Shown here: positions 41,623-49,148 of the stretch, in pieces
Position numbering within the stretch: position 1 is the stretch's first letter
Layout of the letters: each line of letters starts with the position of its first letter
Source: Actinomycetota bacterium
GTDB lineage: Bacteria > Actinomycetota > Actinomycetes > Mycobacteriales > Mycobacteriaceae
NCBI GenBank assembly: GCA_018268465.1
Contig: JAFDWN010000039.1
Coordinates: forward strand, 1-64,000
Direction: 5' to 3'
DNA: 64,000 bases
Program-made: the position numbers and the translations under genes
The notes under the pieces: generated by a model
Database searches by the model: none
Seen by the model: only the letters and a program-made list of their open reading frames with translations
What the model was told of the DNA's origin: nothing

Positions 41623-42306
41623 GCAATAGCTGCAGGCACTTTTGAGCCATCGGCGGCCCGTGAGGTTGTAGACAAAGGTGTCGCAGTCAGCTCTCGTCCA
41701 TCCCCATTGGATCAGGGGGTAGCAGCCGGTTCGGGCTGCTGTGTTGTAGGCGGCGTCGCGCTCGGCGCGGACCGTCTCGTCGAGCTCGAAGCCAACGTAA
41801 TGCTGGTAAGGCTGCCCGCCGGTCAGTCGGGCGATCACCGGGTCGAGGACCGCGCCCTTGGCTCGGGCGCTGCATTTGCGGGCACCGCCGCGCTGCGGCA
41901 GGGTGCCGGCGGTGAGCATTTCCGTCGACAGCGCGTAGGCCCCCTCGACGAAGAGTCGGTCCGGTTCGGTGGTGTCGCTGAAGGTGGTGATGCCCTCGCC
42001 GGCGGCGGTGGTGAGCAGCTGGTGGCGGCCGACCTGGACGAACCGGACCCGGTGGCGGCGCAGCTCGGGGAGCACGTAGCGCTCGACGTCGGCCCCGGTG
42101 GCACTGAACTCGTCTCCGGTCATGGCGGTGATGACCACCAGGTCGGACAGGTCGAAGTCGCGGCTGGACGGGTCGGTGAGCCAGCGCAGTAGGACCGCCG
42201 TGCTGTCCAATCCGAGACCGTAGGACAGCACATGCCGGGGGTGGCGGCGTGTGCTGGTGTCGTCGCTGAAGAGGCTGGCCTGTTCATGGTGTGCCTGGGT
42301 GCTCAT
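41623..42306 (-). pseudogene. 5' half of the split PAPS-reductase-like gene
   Basis: The start MSTQAHHEQASLF at 42306 follows GGGAGATCCC. An adenine-nucleotide alpha-hydrolase (PP-loop) domain is present: VLSYGLGLDSTAVLLRWL (P-loop), LVVITAMTGDEF, and a CSARAKGAVLDPVIARL segment. The last native residues are RRWLKSACSYC; beyond the core the frame enters the recombinase. Its other half is at 16720-17247. Such proteins are common on plasmids and phages and may reduce sulfate adducts or modify nucleic acids; the role is unproven. It is headed by leader B3. Confidence 0.87.
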
Positions 42307-42329
42307 CGTGGGATCTCCCGCCCGTTCTT

Positions 42330-42522
42330 TTTGCCTTCTGGCACTGGAGATTTGGGCCGGTAGAGGGCCGTGGAGTGCAAAGGTCCGGGCGGGGCAGGTC
42401 CCGGGTGAGCGCAGCGAACGTTTGTGGGGGAGCTGCCCCGAGCCTGTGGGCCCGCAGCGCAGCGGAGGCCGTGGCCTTGCGCGGAGCGGACCGCCGGCCA
42501 CAATCGGAGGGCCAGAAAGGCA
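42330..42522 (-). promoter_or_regulatory. Family B leader, copy B3 (PAPS-reductase-like gene)
   Basis: The core is nearly identical to B2, 26 kb away: outer stem 42330-42342 with 42511-42522, same inner stem. The GCCTG hairpin present upstream of B0-B2 is absent here. It ends 23 bp before the start at 42306. Confidence 0.7.
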
Positions 42523-42666
42523 GAACCACAGGCAAGGCCCGGGCGTGTGTCGGGTACGGGCCAGCCGCGGGCACGGCAGTGCCATCTCCCCGACTGGAGT
42601 GCAGCTGGTGTTAGCGGGGGAAATCTCTGCAGATCAGAGGCGCCGCGCTCACTTAGGATCGCTGTT

Positions 42667-43113
42667 ATGCCTGTGCAAGTTGATGCGACTCACCTGAGCA
42701 AGGTGATAACCGAAGTTCGCGACCTCGCCGAGACCGTCCGCACGTACGGCAGCGGCGCCGACTCGACGATCGCCTTTGGGATCCCGGCGGCCCTGCACGT
42801 CATTGCGGCCCGGCTCGAATCGGAAATGCGCAGTTGGGCCCAGACTGAAGGCACGCTTGCCCGGCTGTTCGACGAGCAGCGAGGCGGCAAAGCCATCAGG
42901 TTTCCTGAGCTACGGGCGGTGCTGACCTACGTGACGCCGTCGCCGGTGAGCCGCGATGTCCAACTGGCCGAGTTGCGCGGCGCCGGCACCCGACTGCGCG
43001 CCCTGGCCGGTGAGCTCGACGCGAATATGAAAACCCAGTCGTCGCCGAAATTCGTCGAGCTTCTCCAAGAACAGGCGGCGGCGGTCATGGAGTTCGCCGA
43101 TGGTCTCGGCTAA
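42667..43113 (+). CDS. Orphan helical protein, 148 aa
   Basis: The start MPVQVDATHLSKVITEVR at 42667; upstream in-frame codons fall in leader B3. Almost wholly helical by pattern (LHVIAARLESEMRSW, AELRGAGTRLRALAGELDANM), with Leu/Ala heptads that could form a coiled coil. No family is recognised. It is divergent from the PAPS-reductase-like gene and 15 bp before the next plus-strand gene, probably co-transcribed. Confidence 0.75.
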   Translation: MPVQVDATHLSKVITEVRDLAETVRTYGSGADSTIAFGIPAALHVIAARLESEMRSWAQTEGTLARLFDEQRGGKAIRFPELRAVLTYVTPSPVSRDVQLAELRGAGTRLRALAGELDANMKTQSSPKFVELLQEQAAAVMEFADGLG

Positions 43114-43128
43114 GCCGGCGGGCATGCA

Positions 43129-44085
43129 ATGAGCCGCCGCAAAGCGACCCCGTGGGCGGCACCGGGCCTGCCCGATATTCGCCGGCAGTGGTGCAACGCT
43201 CTGGACAGCCTTGTCGACCACCAATCCAGCGCCCTTGCAGAACCGTCCGAGGCCTTGGGAGCTGCGGGGGAGAGCCTTCGGAGGTTGAAGCGGTTGCAGG
43301 CGAAGCTGGCCGAGTCGTTGAGCCAGATGAGCGGCGAGGCCGATGTCATCAAACGTGCTGAGCTGTACTGGGTTTCGCGCGACATGGTTGACGTCGCGCT
43401 CGATGCCGCCGACTCCCTTCCGGAGTGGACGCCCGCTGTCGCCGCGCCGGCTCCGACCGGGCTGTTGTGTTGGGCAAAGCCGGCCGGAAGTGTGCCATGG
43501 AATGCGTTAAGCCCCAACGATCCCACCGAGGTTTCGTGGGACGGGGTGTGGTGGTGGTCTCGCCCCGACGGGGTGCTGCAAATTCAGCCGTTGTCACGGT
43601 TGGCTAAGAACCCTGAACTGATGTCCCCCTACGGGGTGTCTTCGCCACTGTGGGTGACCAACCCGACGCTGCTGCTGCAGCCGTTGGTGCCGCGCACCGC
43701 TGAGGTGGCCCGATCGGCTGAGGCGTCGCCGTTGGTGAGTGTCGTCGGGGCGGCCTGGCTCCTGATGGGCCAACCCACCGTCGCCTCCACTCGCGTCCTC
43801 GGCAGTGCACCGTCGACGCAGACCGAGGAATCGTCTCGTGCGGCTGCGGACCCGAACCGGGTGAGCATCATTGAGTTGCGGCGACCCATGAGCCCGCCTG
43901 GGGAACGCGATGGTTCATTGGGTGACCGTCAGTACCGACACCGGTGGTGGGTGGGCGGTCATTGGCGTCAGCAGGCGTGTGGGCCCAATCATGCCGATCG
44001 GCGCCCGAAGTGGATCGCCCCGTACGTCAAGGGTCCAGAAGGCGCCCCACTCAAGACCGACCGCGTTCACGTGTGGCGCCGCTGA
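43129..44085 (+). CDS. Plasmid-type protein of unknown function, 318 aa
   Basis: The start MSRRKATPWAAPGLPDIRRQ. The N-terminal 110 residues are helical; a Trp-rich middle (EVSWDGVWWWSRPDG) follows. The C-terminal RQYRHRWWVGGHWRQQACG with KWIAPYVKGPEGAPL is a signature I associate with actinobacterial plasmid and phage proteins of unknown function, from memory. No membrane segment is seen. It lies 15 bp after the 148-aa gene. Confidence 0.75.
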   Translation: MSRRKATPWAAPGLPDIRRQWCNALDSLVDHQSSALAEPSEALGAAGESLRRLKRLQAKLAESLSQMSGEADVIKRAELYWVSRDMVDVALDAADSLPEWTPAVAAPAPTGLLCWAKPAGSVPWNALSPNDPTEVSWDGVWWWSRPDGVLQIQPLSRLAKNPELMSPYGVSSPLWVTNPTLLLQPLVPRTAEVARSAEASPLVSVVGAAWLLMGQPTVASTRVLGSAPSTQTEESSRAAADPNRVSIIELRRPMSPPGERDGSLGDRQYRHRWWVGGHWRQQACGPNHADRRPKWIAPYVKGPEGAPLKTDRVHVWRR

Positions 44086-44160
44086 GGACAGCCGAACCCC
44101 GGGGGCGGAACCTTTCGTAGCTGATCGCGTTGTGTGGGGTGTGGGAACCGAGGAGTGAGT

Positions 44161-46038
44161 ATGCCTGGCAGGGTTGAATGGTCGGAACTTGGTGGCGATG
44201 AGGCTGAGACGGTCGTGGCCAACTTGCTTTATAGCGAGCGTAGGTCTTCGACCCGGGTCCGCCCATCGCGTGGTGACTTCGGCATCGACGTGCTAGACCC
44301 GAGCAAACGCGAAGCTGGCAAGTACGACGTCTATCAGATCAAGCGCTACGCGAAGACGCTCACTGCCTCGCAAAAGAAGGAGATAGAGAAGTCGTTCCGG
44401 CGGGTGCTGGTAGGTCTGGTCCGCAGAGAACCGCCCGTGCCGCTGGGGGATTGGTACCTGATCGCGCCAGTCGACAATACCGTCGACAATCAGCTCGACT
44501 GGTTTCATTCCATGCCCGATAACGTCATTAACGAGATGTTCGAGGATGCCGAGCTCGCGCTGAACGAGGACGAAAAGCAACGCATTACCGCGTGGCGTAA
44601 CGCCCCTGAGCGAGTCATCAAGTGGGAAGGGCGCGCATTTTGCGAGACGCTGGCCGGTGAATACCCCTACGTCATTGACTATTACCTGCACGGTGGCGCC
44701 GCGCGTCTCCGCTCGGCGGTGGCTGAGATGTCAGCGATCCTGCGGCGCGACGTATCGGCGGGAGAAGCATTGAGTACGGGAACCGCTGATGACGTGGCGC
44801 TCGTAACACCAGCCGAAATTTCTTCGCATCTCGACCGGATATTCAAGGTGCTCGACACTGACCCACACTTTAGATACGAGTTCAGCATTGACCTCGAACC
44901 CGGTGAGATTACGCGCCGTGACGGTATGATTGCAGCCACGCAAGAGATCCAACCCGACGGCCGAACACTTACTTTCCGTGTGTACCAACGTTTCTCCGAG
45001 TCGCAGCGTGAACGACCGATCCCATTTCGGCTGCGGTTCGCAGCCGAGGATGCGGCTTTCGATGAAGACGCTTACGACAGTTGGCGTAAGTACGGAACGC
45101 CGTTGAGTGCGCCGGCCGAGGTCGACATTGATCTGCCCGGGGGTCTGGGGGCTCCGCTGTCCGGGGGGCTCACCGAGGTACTCCTTCAGAGCCAGGGCGA
45201 AGACTATGCTGCACGTTTCCGCGTCCGCAGGTCCGACGGAACATACAGCCCCACATTGACCTTCTCGATCACGGCTAGGACCGGCCCCGAGCAGACCGGC
45301 GTGTGGGAGTCGGGCACTGATGAGTCGGGTTATCTGACGTTTGACACTCGTACGGATCTCGAAACGCGTTCCGGCACATGGGGTTTCACCAGGGCGCGAA
45401 TCGTCGGTGAGGAGATCGATGCAGTCCTACCCTGTATCGAGTTCCTCCAGAGCATCGCCACTGGCAACGTTTTGGAGGTCGCTCAGCGAGTCGGCCCGTT
45501 CGTCGACTACCGTGAGATCCCTTCTCATGAGGCCGCCTTCCCCGACGATGTCATGGTCTATCTGCGGGCACTGTCTGTCATTCAGACTTCGACGTCTACG
45601 CCAGTCCTTATCCCGGATTTGACGACTGTTAGCGCCGCTGATGCTCGCGACGTAGCCGAGGCCGCGGCACTGATCGGTGGTCAGACCGTATTCGGGGACT
45701 GGGCATCAATCCGGTTCAAGGACGATGCATCCTCGCCGACAGTAGGACCAAACCTAGAGGAGCGTGAGGTCAGTCTTGACGACCACTATGAGGTCCAGAT
45801 CATCGAACCGTTGATCGTGAAGATCGGCGACCAAGAGTTGACGCTCGGTGCTGTCGAAAGGCGCTTGCTGTCAGTGGGTTACGAGGTCGACGATGGCGAG
45901 ATCGTCGGCCGACCGCTCACCAATGACACCGCTTACCGCCGATACTTAAGAGGCCTGCCTGCGCCCGACCGAAACAGCCGGCCGGTGAAGGGAAAGTACC
46001 TCGGCACTCGGGCGGAGGCGTTTGACGAGCAACAGTAA
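44161..46038 (+). CDS. Large protein with a PD-(D/E)XK nuclease-like N-terminus, 625 aa
   Basis: The start MPGRVEWSELGGDEAE follows GAGGAGTGAGT. Residues about 10-75 match an Mrr/restriction-endonuclease-like fold: Glu in ELGGDEAETVVANLL, Asp in RGDFGIDVLDP, and a strand with QIK (YDVYQIKRYAKTL), giving the E..D..QxK set. The following 550 residues are strand-rich with no family I recognise (EFSIDLEPGEI, RFRVRRSDGTYSP, STSTPVLIPDLTTV). It stands alone without a methyltransferase, so a defence nuclease is a reasonable hypothesis. Base composition is slightly lower in GC than its neighbours. Confidence 0.65.
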   Translation: MPGRVEWSELGGDEAETVVANLLYSERRSSTRVRPSRGDFGIDVLDPSKREAGKYDVYQIKRYAKTLTASQKKEIEKSFRRVLVGLVRREPPVPLGDWYLIAPVDNTVDNQLDWFHSMPDNVINEMFEDAELALNEDEKQRITAWRNAPERVIKWEGRAFCETLAGEYPYVIDYYLHGGAARLRSAVAEMSAILRRDVSAGEALSTGTADDVALVTPAEISSHLDRIFKVLDTDPHFRYEFSIDLEPGEITRRDGMIAATQEIQPDGRTLTFRVYQRFSESQRERPIPFRLRFAAEDAAFDEDAYDSWRKYGTPLSAPAEVDIDLPGGLGAPLSGGLTEVLLQSQGEDYAARFRVRRSDGTYSPTLTFSITARTGPEQTGVWESGTDESGYLTFDTRTDLETRSGTWGFTRARIVGEEIDAVLPCIEFLQSIATGNVLEVAQRVGPFVDYREIPSHEAAFPDDVMVYLRALSVIQTSTSTPVLIPDLTTVSAADARDVAEAAALIGGQTVFGDWASIRFKDDASSPTVGPNLEEREVSLDDHYEVQIIEPLIVKIGDQELTLGAVERRLLSVGYEVDDGEIVGRPLTNDTAYRRYLRGLPAPDRNSRPVKGKYLGTRAEAFDEQQ

Positions 46039-46116
46039 TGCCCGATCAATAGGCCAGTCTGCTGCGGGAAGCGGCAGTAACAGTGACGCGCTGCCACCGG
46101 TGAGTACCGTCGAAGC

Positions 46117-46293
46117 GTGACCCGCGCTTCGTTGTTCCCCGACCGCCTCGTGGCCCCTGCGCCCATGTTGGCGACGCTGGGCCAGGCCCCGCACGGCGGT
46201 CAGTTTGCTGTAGAAGTGAAGTTTGATGGCCAGCGGGGAATGTTGACTGTAGATCCCCGGGTGCGGGTGACGTCCCGCAATGGGGCGGATGTG
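46117..46293 (+). pseudogene. 5' end of a split ATP-dependent DNA ligase gene
   Basis: The GTG start opens MTRASLFPDRLVAPAPMLAT. Motif I is VEVKFDGQR with the Lys that would be adenylated at residue 35. The native frame ends at SRNGADV (codon 59); the next bases belong to element 2 and soon stop. The rest, from TETFPELSAVAAAVG, lies 14.8 kb away at 61086. Combined length would be about 328 residues, the same as the intact paralogue at 55818-56795. Confidence 0.88.
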
Positions 46294-46366
46294 TCTTCTC
46301 TTGGGGTGTTAGGTGTGGGGACTTGAGTCATCTGCTGCCCAAGGTGACATTCTCCGCCGCGTGAGC

Positions 46367-46386
46367 GTGCACGACATGTCGTGCAC
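46367..46386. promoter_or_regulatory. 20-bp perfect palindrome near the left end of element 2
   Basis: GTGCACGACATGTCGTGCAC is self-complementary over all 20 bases and flanked by AGGTGAC direct repeats (near 46342 and 46389). Its position 75 bp inside the element end and 87 bp before arsR allows either a recombinase/accessory site or an operator. Confidence 0.4.
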
Positions 46387-46472
46387 GAAGGTGACCTGGG
46401 ACCGCCCTTCTTTGGAACTAGTTCACCCATCGTTCGCTTGCCCGCAGATTCGATGGCTGTCAATATCGAAGT

Positions 46473-46847
46473 ATGTCGAATCCAGAAGGCGTAGTCGCGG
46501 ACGCGTGTTGCGTGACGCCGCCGCTGCTGCGTGAGCCGTTGAGTGAGCCGGCCGCAGTCGAGATGGCCAGGAAATTGAAGGCGCTAGCGGATCCGGTGCG
46601 GCTGCGGCTGTTCAGCGCGATCGCCAGTCATTCCGGTGGCGAGGCATGCGTCTGTGACATTTCGGGTGGGATTGATGTCTCGCAGCCCACGGTGTCGCAT
46701 CACCTCAAGGTGCTGCGCGACGCTGGCTTGCTGACGTCGGAACGCCGGGCGTCGTGGGTGTACTACGCCGTGGTCCCGGAGGCGCTGCGTGAGATCGCAG
46801 TGCTGCTAGATCTCAACACTGCCGCGCTGGCGGGAGTGACGGCATGA
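46473..46847 (+). CDS. arsR: ArsR/SmtB-family arsenic regulator, 124 aa
   Basis: A winged HTH of ArsR type (KLKALADPVRLRLFSAIASH, ISGGIDVSQPTVSHHLKVLRDAGLL, WVYYAVVPEAL). Arsenite-binding Cys candidates are the N-terminal DACC pair and the ACVCD motif, the pattern of actinobacterial ArsR. It represses the ars operon until arsenite binds. It overlaps acr3 by 4 bp and leads the operon to 49076 or beyond. A short leader with two TCGAA half-sites precedes the ATG. Confidence 0.9.
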   Translation: MSNPEGVVADACCVTPPLLREPLSEPAAVEMARKLKALADPVRLRLFSAIASHSGGEACVCDISGGIDVSQPTVSHHLKVLRDAGLLTSERRASWVYYAVVPEALREIAVLLDLNTAALAGVTA

Positions 46848-47956
46848 CCGACACGGCGACGAATACCTCAGCGCCCGTCGTGGGCAAATTGTCCACCCTG
46901 GACCGGTTCCTGCCGGTGTGGATCGGTATCGCGATGGTCGCCGGGCTACTGCTCGGTCGGTGGATTCCGGGGCTAAATACCGCGCTCGACGACGTGCAGA
47001 TCGATGGCATTTCGTTGCCGATCGCCCTCGGTCTGCTGATCATGATGTACCCGGTGCTGGCCAAGGTCCGCTATGACCGCCTCGACACCGTAACCGGGGA
47101 CCGCAAGCTCCTGCTCAGCTCGCTGCTCTTGAATTGGGTGTTCGGGCCGGCGCTGATGTTCGCTCTGGCCTGGCTGATGCTGCCGGATCTTCCCGAGTAC
47201 CGGACAGGGTTGATCATCGTCGGGTTGGCGAGATGCATTGCCATGGTGATTATTTGGAACGACCTGGCCTGCGGTGACCGGGAGGCCGCTGCCGTTCTGG
47301 TGGCACTGAATTCGATCTTCCAGGTCATCATGTTCGCCGTCCTGGGTTGGTTCTACCTGTCGGTGCTGCCGGGCTGGCTGGGCTTGGAGCAGACCACCAT
47401 CGACACCTCGCCGTGGCAGATCGCCAAGTCGGTGCTGATCTTCCTGGGCATCCCGTTGTTGGCCGGCTACTTGTCGCGTCGCCTTGGGGAGAAGGCCAAG
47501 GGCCGCGATTGGTACGAATCCACGTTCCTACCGCGGGTCGGGCCGTGGGCGCTCTACGGGCTGCTGTTCACCATCGTGATTCTCTTTGCGCTGCAAGGTG
47601 AACAGATCACCAGCCAGCCTCTCGACGTGGTGCGCATCGCGCTGCCTCTGCTGGCCTATTTCGCGATCATGTGGGGCGGCGGCTATGTACTCGGTGCGGT
47701 GATCGGCCTGGGGTACCAGCGCACCACCACCCTGGCCTTCACCGCCGCTGGCAACAACTTCGAGTTGGCCATCGCGGTGGCGATCGCCACCTACGGCGCC
47801 ACCTCCGGGCAAGCCCTGGCTGGGGTGGTGGGCCCGCTGATCGAGGTCCCCGTGCTGGTGGCCCTGGTCTACGTGTCGCTGGCGCTGCGCCGCCGCTTCG
47901 CCGACCACACCACCGAGCCGTCCATAGTTCACCCGTCCACGACACAGGAGTCGTAA
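46844..47956 (+). CDS. acr3: Arsenite efflux permease Acr3, 370 aa
   Basis: A ten-segment BART-superfamily transporter with the Acr3 signatures LGLLIMMYPVLAKVRYDRL, GLARCIAMVIIWNDLACGD (containing the essential Cys) and NNFELAIAVAIATYG. Exports arsenite across the membrane. Second gene of the operon, coupled to arsR by a 4-bp overlap and followed 4 bp later by an arsenate reductase. Confidence 0.93.
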   Translation: MTDTATNTSAPVVGKLSTLDRFLPVWIGIAMVAGLLLGRWIPGLNTALDDVQIDGISLPIALGLLIMMYPVLAKVRYDRLDTVTGDRKLLLSSLLLNWVFGPALMFALAWLMLPDLPEYRTGLIIVGLARCIAMVIIWNDLACGDREAAAVLVALNSIFQVIMFAVLGWFYLSVLPGWLGLEQTTIDTSPWQIAKSVLIFLGIPLLAGYLSRRLGEKAKGRDWYESTFLPRVGPWALYGLLFTIVILFALQGEQITSQPLDVVRIALPLLAYFAIMWGGGYVLGAVIGLGYQRTTTLAFTAAGNNFELAIAVAIATYGATSGQALAGVVGPLIEVPVLVALVYVSLALRRRFADHTTEPSIVHPSTTQES

Positions 47957-47960
47957 CACC

Positions 47961-48632
47961 ATGAATGACAGCCCCGCCGCCCTCCGTCCGCACCGCGACC
48001 TGTCCGTTGACCAACAATTAGCGCTCAAGACCGCGGCGACCCGGTTGGAACGCGACTTCGGCGACAGCTTCGGTGTCGAGACGATCGAACGGTTCCTGCA
48101 CACCTCTTATGACCAGTTCGCCGGCCGCGCGACGGTCCCGAACTTCCTGCCCCTGCTGGCCGAACGGTTCGCCCGCCAACGCCTGCACGCCATGGCCCGG
48201 GTGGAGGGCAAGATCAGCGACGGCAAGCCCACGGTGCTGTTCTTGTGCACCCACAACGCCGGCCGTTCCCAGATGGCGCTGGGCTTCTTCTGCCATCTCG
48301 CCGGTGATGACGCGGTGGCCTGGTCGGGTGGCTCCGAACCGGGCGATGCCATCAACCCGGCCGCGGTCGAAGCGATGGCCGAGGTCGGGATCGACATCAC
48401 CGGCGAGTTCCCCAAGCCCTGGACAGACGAGATCGTTCAGGCCGCCGACGTGGTGATCACCATGGGCTGCGGGGATGCCTGCCCGATCTTCCCCGGCAAG
48501 CGCTACGAGAACTGGGACCTGCCCGACCCGGCCGGTCAGGACGTCGCTGCGGTCCGACCGATCCGCGACGACCTCGAAGAACGGGTCCGCCGGCTGCTGG
48601 CCGAACTGCACGTCACCGCACGCCAGAACTAA
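47961..48632 (+). CDS. arsC: Arsenate reductase with N-terminal helical domain, 223 aa
   Basis: Residues 1-85 form a helical extension (VDQQLALKTAATRLERDFG, TVPNFLPLLAERFARQRL) like that of actinobacterial ArsC1'. The low-molecular-weight phosphatase fold follows: P-loop VLFLCTHNAGRSQMALGFF (Cys near residue 95), then MGCGDACPIFPGKRYENWDL with two further Cys. These proteins reduce arsenate using mycothiol or thioredoxin. Close to and just before the second reductase gene. Confidence 0.88.
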   Translation: MNDSPAALRPHRDLSVDQQLALKTAATRLERDFGDSFGVETIERFLHTSYDQFAGRATVPNFLPLLAERFARQRLHAMARVEGKISDGKPTVLFLCTHNAGRSQMALGFFCHLAGDDAVAWSGGSEPGDAINPAAVEAMAEVGIDITGEFPKPWTDEIVQAADVVITMGCGDACPIFPGKRYENWDLPDPAGQDVAAVRPIRDDLEERVRRLLAELHVTARQN

Positions 48633-48647
48633 GGAGCCCAGGACACG

Positions 48648-49076
48648 ATGACCGCCTCGTCGGCACCGTCGGTGTTGTTCGTCTGCGTGAAGAACGGCGG
48701 CAAGTCGCAGATGGCCGCCGGGCTGATGCGCCAGCTCGCCGGGGACACCGTGACCGTGTACTCGGCCGGCACCACACCCGGTGCCGCGGTCAACGACCTG
48801 TCCGCCCAAGCGCTGCTCGAGGTGGGCGTCGACATCACCGGCGAGCGGCCCAAGCCGGTGGACTACGCGCTGGCCCGCGAGGTGGACCTGGTGGTCACCC
48901 TGGGCCGGGAAGCCCAGCTCGATCCGCTGCCGGGCACCCGGGTGGAGAACTGGGACACCGACGAACCGTCCGAGCGCGGCATTGACGGCCTCGACCGGAT
49001 GCGCCTGGTCCGCGATGACATCGCCGCCCGCGTGCAGCAGTTGCATACGACACTGACCGGCTCCGCCACGTCCTGA
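48648..49076 (+). CDS. arsC: Second arsenate reductase, mycothiol-type, 142 aa
   Basis: A short ArsC: P-loop SVLFVCVKNGGKSQMAAGLM with a single active-site Cys, VYSAGTTPGA, and GVDITGERPKPVDYALAREVDLVVTLG in overlapping parts. The CVKNGGKSQMA loop resembles the mycothiol/mycoredoxin-dependent reductases of Corynebacterium. No second Cys for a disulfide relay, consistent with mycothiol use. Lies 15 bp after the longer reductase. Confidence 0.88.
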   Translation: MTASSAPSVLFVCVKNGGKSQMAAGLMRQLAGDTVTVYSAGTTPGAAVNDLSAQALLEVGVDITGERPKPVDYALAREVDLVVTLGREAQLDPLPGTRVENWDTDEPSERGIDGLDRMRLVRDDIAARVQQLHTTLTGSATS

Positions 49077-49148
49077 CGCCCATTCCGCACATCCGCTGCA
49101 GCGCGGCAGCACAACCCTTTCCCTCTCGATGCACCGAGGAGCCTTGTC

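Larger units (their letters stand above)
17247..41626. mobile_element. Element 1: 24.4-kb recombinase element in the PAPS-reductase-like gene
   Basis: The two halves of one reading frame lie at 41623-42306 and 16720-17247. A TTGCC core is present at both junctions (minus strand 41626-41622 and 17251-17247). Inside the core the ends read TTATTGCGAATAAG and TTATGTGGAATATAG inward, a plausible imperfect inverted repeat. Two tyrosine recombinases are at the right end, reading away from the junction, as in Tn554-like elements. Cargo is a decayed transposon, a recombinase relic and a metabolic island of about 16 kb. Confidence 0.85.
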
